Origin: Ideonella sp. | Lineage (GTDB): Bacteria > Pseudomonadota > Gammaproteobacteria > Burkholderiales > Burkholderiaceae_C | Length of the DNA: 64,000 bases | Assembly: GCA_015075165.1 (NCBI GenBank) | Contig: JABTUY010000004.1 | Coordinates: 434,001 to 498,000 of the forward strand | Direction of reading: 5' to 3' | In this document: piece after piece, positions 59,901 to 64,000 of the stretch | How the letters are laid out: every line of letters starts with the position of its first letter | Numbering within the stretch: position 1 is the first letter of the stretch | The notes under the pieces: model-generated | Seen by the model: only the letters and a program-made list of their open reading frames with translations | The model's database searches: none | Told to the model about the DNA's origin: nothing | Position numbers and translations under genes: made by a program

Positions 59901-60112
59901 CGCTGGCCGCCGGCTTCGGCGTGCTGCCGCTGGCGATCGGCTTCGGCGACGGCGCCGAACTGCGCCAGCCGCTGGGCATTGCGATCATCGGCGGCTTGAT
60001 CGCCAGCCAGCTGCTGACGCTGCTGACGACGCCGGTGGTCTACGTGCTGCTCGACGGCCTGCGCCGGCGCGCGCCCGACGAGCGATACCTGAGCCGGGCG
60101 GCGCATGCTTGA
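56936..60112 (+). CDS. mdtC: RND efflux permease, MdtC-like
   Basis: A 1058-residue RND pump: [24 protein letters not shown] at the N-terminus, [19 protein letters not shown] in TM4 with the Asp pair, and C-terminal [22 protein letters not shown]. It shows the MdtC features in the first porter loop. A Pro/Ala-rich stretch of about 25 residues (APDAAVGSPANPGQRGAS) lies in the second periplasmic loop; no hairpin was found there. The ATG overlaps the mdtB stop (ATGA). Confidence 0.93.
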   Translation: MNLSKPFVERPVATTLLTIGIALAGAAAFFVLPVSPLPQVDFPTISVSASLPGASPETMASSVATPLERRLGVIPGVNEMTSSSSQGSSRITLQFDLSRNIDGAAREVQAAINAARVDLPATLRSNPTYRKMNPADAPVIILALTSKTRTPGQIYDAVSNIVSQRVAQVAGVGDVEIGGGSLPAVRVELQPLAMQHYGISSAEVRAALQAVNASRPQGMVGDDERRLQLYTPKPERKASEFGKLIVAWRNGAAVRLADIAQVRDSVENTRTLGLFNGQPAIIVLITRQPGANVITTVDGVRALVPELQAQLPQDIELRVASDATNSIRASLHEVELTLVTAVVLVVIVVGLFLGSLRATLVPAVATVVSLLATFGAMYFLGYSLNNLSLMALTVATGFVVDDAIVVLENTARHIEAGMGRMEAALRGAREVGFTVLSISLSLVAVFIPLLFMEGQIGRLFREFAVTLSAAVLLSLLVSLTTTPMMCAWWLASDRVPAAGRERGWLARAGAATWAFVLRVYARSLDWALASKALMMLILAFVVGLNVYLFVHVPKGFFPQQDSGQIRGGLQSDQSISTQAMGAKLRQVVDIIHADPAVDTVVGFTGGGRAGGGFLFVNLKPRGERQEGAFAVIARLRPQLAQVTGLRAFLSPVQVLRAGGRASNATYQYTLKADNLADLRLWATRLAGRLELDERLTDVNTDQTDRGVESYVEIDKAGAARLGITAADVDAALYDAFGQRAVSTIYSDLNQYKVIMEWAPGYTRGPNALADVYVPSRAPDAAVGSPANPGQRGASTAPALNTRANTMVPLAAIARFKEGAAPTSIQHQDTEIATTISFNLGDGVSLGQAQQALLQAQADIGMPTNVRGAFAGTALNFQQSQAQQLWLIVAALVVIYIVLGVLYESLIHPLTVLSTLPSAGVGAVLALLLLRMEFSVIALIGVFLLIGIVKKNAILIIDFALEAERARGLGPVAAVREACLLRLRPILMTTLAAGFGVLPLAIGFGDGAELRQPLGIAIIGGLIASQLLTLLTTPVVYVLLDGLRRRAPDERYLSRAAHA

Positions 60113-60139
60113 AGCCACGCCCGCCCTGGAGCGACCGAC

Positions 60140-61576
60140 ATGACGATCAAGATCGCGCCGCGCGCCGCCGGCGGCACCGGCTGGCTGGCCGGCGTGCTGG
60201 CCGGCCTGGCCGCGGGCTGCACGACGCTGGTGCCGCCGTACCAGCGGCCCGAGGTGCCGCTGCAGGCGGTGTCGTTCAAGGAGGCGCCGTCCACGCCGGG
60301 CTGGCAGGCCGCCCACCCGGCCGACGAGCGGCCGCGCGGCCGCTGGTGGCAGCCGTTCGGCGATGCGCAACTCGATGCGTTGCTGCAGCAGGTGGAGGTG
60401 TCGAACCAGAACGTCGCCGCGGCGGTGGCGCGCCACGCCGCGGCGCAGGCGCTGCTGGCCGGCCAGCGCGCGCGGCTGTGGCCTGGGGTGCAGGCCGGCG
60501 GCAGCGCCACGCGCAGCGGCGGCGGGGGTGTGGCGAGCCGCGGCACGGTGCTGCGAGCCAGCGTCAACGCGAGCTGGGAGGCCGATCTGTGGGGCCGGCT
60601 CGGTGCCGGCGTGGCGCAGGCGCAGGCCGATGCACAGGCCAGCGCCGCCGACCTCGCTGGCGCCAAGCTCTCGGCGCAGGCCGCACTGGCCAGCGCGTAC
60701 TTCAACCTGCGCGAGGCCGATGCCGAGCTGGGCCTGTTGCGCGACACGGTGGCGGGTTTCGAGCGCTCGCTGCAGATCACGCGCAACCGCTATGCCGCGG
60801 GCCAGGCCGCACGCACCGATGTGCTGCAGGCCGAGACGCAACTGGCCAACACGCGCGCCGCGGTGGCGGCGTTGGCCACGCAGCGGCAGCAGTCGGAGCA
60901 CGCGATCGCGGTGTTGCTCGGCCGCGCACCGGCCGACTTCACGCTCGCGCCGACCGCGTGGACGACCACCGTGCCCGAGGTGCCGCCGCTGCTGCCGTCG
61001 GAGCTGCTGCAGCGGCGCCCCGACATCGCGTCGGCCGAGCGTGCGGTGGCGGCGGCCAACGCCGGCATCGGCATCGCGCGCGCGGCGTACTTCCCGAGCC
61101 TGTCGTTGAGCGCGTCGGCCGGCAGCAGCGCCACGCGCGTGAGCGACCTGTTCAGCGCGCCGAGCACGTTGTGGTCACTCGGCCTGTCGCTGGCCCAGGT
61201 GCTGTTCGATGGCGGCGCGCTGAACGCGGCGCTGCACAGCGCCGAGGCCAGCCGCGACGTGGCGGTGGCCAGCTACCGGCAGACGGTGCTCAGCGCATTG
61301 CAGTCGGTCGAAGATCTGCTGGCCGCGCGCCGCGGCCTGGCCGAGCAGCTTGCGCTGAGCCAGCAGGCGTCGGCGGCGGCCGACCAGACCGAGCAGCAGG
61401 TGCTGAACCGCTATCGCGCCGGGCAGGTGGGCTATTCAGACGTCGTGGCCGCGCAGGCCAGTGCGCTGGCGGCGCGGCGCAGTGTGGTGCAGTTGCAGGC
61501 GAGCCTGCAGACCAACGCGATCGCGCTGATCCAGGCGCTCGGCGGTGGCTGGGTCGCCGACCCGGCCGACGGCTGA
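60140..61576 (+). CDS. RND outer-membrane channel lipoprotein (NodT/OprM family)
   Basis: A 478-residue TolC-type outer-membrane factor with lipobox LAAGC at Cys27. Two repeated outer-membrane-efflux domains show ASWEADLWGRLGAGVAQAQADAQ and AYFPSLSLSASAGSSATRVSDLFS. It completes the tripartite pump of the operon, starting 27 nt after mdtC. Confidence 0.93.
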   Translation: MTIKIAPRAAGGTGWLAGVLAGLAAGCTTLVPPYQRPEVPLQAVSFKEAPSTPGWQAAHPADERPRGRWWQPFGDAQLDALLQQVEVSNQNVAAAVARHAAAQALLAGQRARLWPGVQAGGSATRSGGGGVASRGTVLRASVNASWEADLWGRLGAGVAQAQADAQASAADLAGAKLSAQAALASAYFNLREADAELGLLRDTVAGFERSLQITRNRYAAGQAARTDVLQAETQLANTRAAVAALATQRQQSEHAIAVLLGRAPADFTLAPTAWTTTVPEVPPLLPSELLQRRPDIASAERAVAAANAGIGIARAAYFPSLSLSASAGSSATRVSDLFSAPSTLWSLGLSLAQVLFDGGALNAALHSAEASRDVAVASYRQTVLSALQSVEDLLAARRGLAEQLALSQQASAAADQTEQQVLNRYRAGQVGYSDVVAAQASALAARRSVVQLQASLQTNAIALIQALGGGWVADPADG

Positions 61577-61596
61577 CGATCGAAGTGGGCGCGACA

Positions 61597-61613
61597 GCCG
61601 GCGCAACGCCGGC
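61597..61613. terminator. Hairpin between convergent genes
   Basis: 7-bp arms (61597-61603/61607-61613) with a 3-base loop, midway between the end of the efflux operon and the end of the small lipoprotein gene. No T-run follows on either strand, so its role as a terminator is uncertain. Confidence 0.3.
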
Positions 61614-61622
61614 CGGCGGGGC

Positions 61623-61847
61623 TCAGCGCGGGCGAGCGCTGTAGCTGGCGGTGACCAGCGGGCCCATCGGTGCACGCCCGGTCGGGTCGAGCCACTCGCG
61701 GTACGGCGGCAGGTCGCCGAGGCCGTTGTCGATCTTGGCCACCGGCATCGGACCGGCCGGCATCGAGGCGTTGTCGAACGACGCGCAACCGCTCAACACG
61801 AGGCCGGTGGCGGCGATCAGCTTCAGACGCGTGGAAATCCGGTTCAT
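61623..61847 (-). CDS. Small lipoprotein of unknown function, separated from its leader by an IS
   Basis: 74 residues with a signal peptide and lipobox LSGC at Cys21; the mature part contains GDLPPYREWLDPTGRAP and has no recognised domain. The ORF is intact, but the base before its ATG is the left end of the IS, so its ribosome site and promoter now lie 1.7 kb away. The sequence GGAAGGGAGCGAACGATGAA (minus strand, 63540-63521) beyond the IS is evidently the original ribosome site and start. Confidence 0.7.
   Translation of the reverse strand: MNRISTRLKLIAATGLVLSGCASFDNASMPAGPMPVAKIDNGLGDLPPYREWLDPTGRAPMGPLVTASYSARPR
61843..61847. repeat. Target-site duplication, left copy
   Basis: TTCAT directly before the left inverted repeat, identical to TTCAT at 63521-63525 directly after the right inverted repeat. 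It contains the start codon (CAT = ATG on the minus strand) of the small lipoprotein gene. Confidence 0.7.
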
Positions 61848-63520
61848 CCTAAGAACCGCAGTTGAACCCGTGCCGCCGCCGTTTTCTTCAACGCTGGCGA
61901 GGGGTTGAGGGTGTTTGGCACACTCACCCGATGGGTGAAGCCAACGAACCGAAGAAGACGATGCTGGCGCAGGCCAGCGAGGACGCGATGGTGGTCGACA
62001 CGATGGGCGGCCGCGTGCATGTGCGCTGGGACGAGACTGCCCAAGCGACGCCACACGGACGGCGATCGTTCGCGCGCCGAGTTCGCGGCCACGGCCGGTG
62101 TGTTCGACCGCTGGGTGCAGGATTGCCTTGCACTACAGCAGCCCCAACGCATCGCGCCGGCGCGGCGCTGGGCACGTTGATGCGCGGGCATCCTGGCCGG
62201 CAGCAAGCGCTACGCGCACATCGCCGGCGTTCGCGGCGATGCGGTGGCCGCCAGGGCCTTGGGCGGGCTGCGTGGCATGGTCAGCGAAGACTCGGTGCGG
62301 CGTGCGCTGGCTGCGCGCTGCCGCGCCGGCGCCGAGCCGTGGATGCGCAGCGCGCTGATGGCCAGCGTACGCCAGGCACTGGATCGGCCGTGGGTGCTGG
62401 ACCTGGACGCCACGATCAGCCGCCGCTGCGGCCGCCAGGGAAGGTGCTGATCGGGTGGGCTGCCACAACCCGCACCAGCTGGACGCCCAGCCACGTGCTG
62501 CACACCTTCTGGGTGGGCAACCTGCGCCTGGTGCTCGACGCACGGCATGCTCAGCTCGGGCAAACAACACCTCAGGCCACGCCCGCAGGCCGCGATGGCG
62601 CGGCTGCTGGACGAACTCGGCGACAAGACCCCGGCACTGGTGCGCGGGGCTGCAGCTACGACGGCGAGGATGTCATCGACGTGTGCGAGCAGCGTGACCT
62701 GCGCTACCTGCTGCGCCTGCGCAAGACGGCCAACGTCAAGCGCCTGATCGAGCGGCTGTTCAGGCGCGAGGACTGGACGCGCGGCCAGCGAAGCCAGCCA
62801 GGGCTGGCAGGCCATCGAGGACGAATTGCGCCTGAGCGGCTGGAGCAAAGCCTCGGCGCGTCGTGGTGCTGCGCCGGCGCATCAAGCACGACATTGCGCT
62901 GACGGGCAAGAAGCGCAGCAAGCAGGACAACGGTGGCGAACAACTCGTGCTGGCGCTGCCGCACGATGAAGTGCAGGACAACGCGCAGGTCTGGGAATAC
63001 ACCGTGCTGGCGACCGACGTGAGCTACGACATCGAGGCCATCGGTCAGCTCTACCGCGACCGCTGCGACTGCGAGAACAGGTTCGACGAGTTGAAGAACC
63101 AGTGGGGCTGGGGCGGCTTCACCACGCAGGACATGCACCGCAGCCAGGTCACTGCGCGCGCGGTGGCGCTGGTCTACAACTGGTGGAGCTGGTACGCGTG
63201 CGGGCAGCCAACCGCAGGTCCGGCGCGAGGCGCTGACGAGCCGGCTGCTGCGCCGCTGGCGGCCGTGGGCAGAGCCGCCAGCAGCGGCAACAGACCACGC
63301 TGTACCTCACGCCGATGCACGCCGAAGCGCTGGCGATCAAGTCGATGATCGCCAACGTTCATGCGGCCATCCGGCATGTCAAGGCTGCTGCGGAGCAGTT
63401 GCCAAAGCTCGACCGCTGGCGCGTGCTGCTGGCCTACATCTGCCAACGAATCGTCGGCCAGATCGGCCTGCCAACCCCGCCGCCGGTGCTGCCAGCACCG
63501 GGGTAACTGCTGTTTCTAGG
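61848..63520 (+). mobile_element. IS1380/IS4-type insertion sequence, inactive
   Basis: A 1673-bp element with imperfect terminal inverted repeats: CCTAAGAACCGCAGTT at 61848-61863, and CCTAGAAACAGCAGTT read from the other strand at 63520-63505, 13 of 16 matching. It is flanked by TTCAT direct repeats. Size, CC ends and short duplication fit IS1380, whose usual duplication is 4 bp; the fifth base could be chance. The transposase inside is broken by many frameshifts. Confidence 0.8.
61931..63506 (+). pseudogene. DDE transposase pseudogene (IS1380/IS4-type)
   Basis: Transposase pieces appear in order but in changing frames: MGEANEPKKTMLAQAS (from 61931), EFAATAGVFDRWVQDC, LHYSSPNA, KRYAHIAGVRGDAVAARALGG, SHVLHTFWVGNLRLVLDA, MARLLDELGDK, DVCEQRDLRYLLRLRKTANVKRL, then a long piece from 62863 with YRDRCDCENRFDELK, the Y-(2)-R-(3)-E-(6)-K signature of IS4-type DDE enzymes, and a last piece ending at 63506. 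At least seven frameshifts are needed, so it is dead. The stop codon overlaps the right terminal repeat. Confidence 0.85.
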
Positions 63521-63525
63521 TTCAT
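63521..63525. repeat. Target-site duplication, right copy
   Basis: TTCAT immediately after the right IS end. On the minus strand it is the ATGAA start of the original lipoprotein gene, preceded by GGAAGGGAGC at 63540-63531, a good ribosome site. The remaining 235 bases up to suhB hold no gene that I can support. Confidence 0.7.
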
Positions 63526-63760
63526 CGTTCGCTCCCTTCCGGTGACGCGGGCGATGCGCCCAGCGCTGCGACGCACTCTATGGGCGCATGCGCAGCACCG
63601 GGGGGCACGAGTTCACGACGCGGGTATGCGGTTCATCACACCCGGCGTACTCGACGTGATCCACTGCGTACGCGATCGCTTGCGTCCCCTCGATCGGGGG
63701 GTCTGGCTGGCGCCTGCGCTGCGGGCCTTCGCGAAAGCAGCAGCTGGCGCCGCGGGCCAC

Positions 63761-64000
63761 TCAGGCGGCGGCCGGCTTCGTGCCGGGGCGCGATAGCGTC
63801 TTGCGCGCCGGGCGCTCGACGTTGTCGGCGCCCACCGACGCCTGGCCGCCCTTGGCGTACGGTGCCAGCAGGTGCACCAGTTGTCCGTAGATCTTGGGGT
63901 TGCCGGCCACCACCTCGCGCTGGTGCAGAAAGTCGGGCTCGCCGGTGAAGTTGCCGATCAGGCCGCCGGCCTCGGTGATGATCAGCGACGCGGCGGCCAC
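63761..64000 (-). CDS. suhB: Inositol-1-monophosphatase SuhB, C-terminal part (5' end outside window)
   Basis: 79 residues in an open frame that continues past the window edge: [48 protein letters not shown], the C-terminal block of bacterial SuhB/IMPase, with TEAGG near the substrate site. SuhB also joins rRNA antitermination complexes. A basic Ala/Pro/Lys tail of about 25 residues ends the protein. The disrupted lipoprotein gene lies downstream on the same strand. Confidence 0.88.
   Translation of the reverse strand: MAAASLIITEAGGLIGNFTGEPDFLHQREVVAGNPKIYGQLVHLLAPYAKGGQASVGADNVERPARKTLSRPGTKPAAA

Noticed and set aside
63526..63760. Small open frames between the IS and suhB
   Set aside because: Short, without ribosome sites or domains; the region is better explained as the old leader of the small lipoprotein gene.

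Overview
The window is very GC-rich (around 70 % by eye) and its gene content fits a betaproteobacterium of the order Burkholderiales, most like the Rubrivivax/Leptothrix/Methylibium group. This placement is inferred from gene families and codon use; no 16S or marker search was possible. Genes are tightly packed, with many 1-4 nt start/stop overlaps. No gene-free stretch exceeds 300 bases. I saw no tRNA, rRNA or CRISPR array.

Left part (1-10,000). The 3' part of a hydantoinase B/oxoprolinase gene is followed by a bufferin-type RiPP unit: a secreted four-cysteine DUF2282 precursor, then one gene that fuses the DUF692 (MNIO) maturase to its DUF2063 partner. An FAD oxidoreductase comes next. On the minus strand are ybgC-tolQ-tolR-tolA (no tolB-pal attached) and a Ser/Thr kinase with a TssQ-like type VI secretion lipoprotein.

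10,000-24,300, all minus strand. A riboflavin cluster (ribD, ribE, an unknown gene, ribBA, ribH) runs into nusB and an aminotransferase. A six-gene type IV minor pilin operon (two fimT-like genes, pilE, pilW, pilX, pilV) lacks pilY1. It is followed, going right, by nrdR, glyA and a lytic transglycosylase.

24,300-40,500, both strands. Housekeeping and repair genes: ubiD, msrA, pdxH, mutL, dedA, amiC-tsaE, queG, an NDUFA9-like gene with xerD, a ferritin-like DUF455 protein, hslO and an NadR-like kinase. The convergent gap between ubiD and an ElyC-type gene holds a strong small-RNA candidate: a promoter, five consecutive hairpins and a terminator.

40,500-52,150, minus strand. Two enoyl-CoA hydratases and a CaiB transferase, pnuC, then ftsB-eno-DUF1330-kdsA-pyrG, and an orphan Anbu proteasome-like peptidase overlapping mutS.

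52,280-61,600, plus strand. A complete MdtABC-type RND efflux operon with its own outer-membrane lipoprotein. The mdtB gene carries two in-frame palindromic insertions. Right end: a decayed IS1380/IS4-type element sits exactly on the start codon of a small lipoprotein gene, and the window closes inside suhB.

Two themes cut across the window. GC-rich, hairpin-forming repeats lie both between genes and, in frame, inside coding sequences (hyuB, mdtB). The accessory systems worth pursuing are the fused bufferin maturase, the multi-hairpin RNA and the IS at a start codon.
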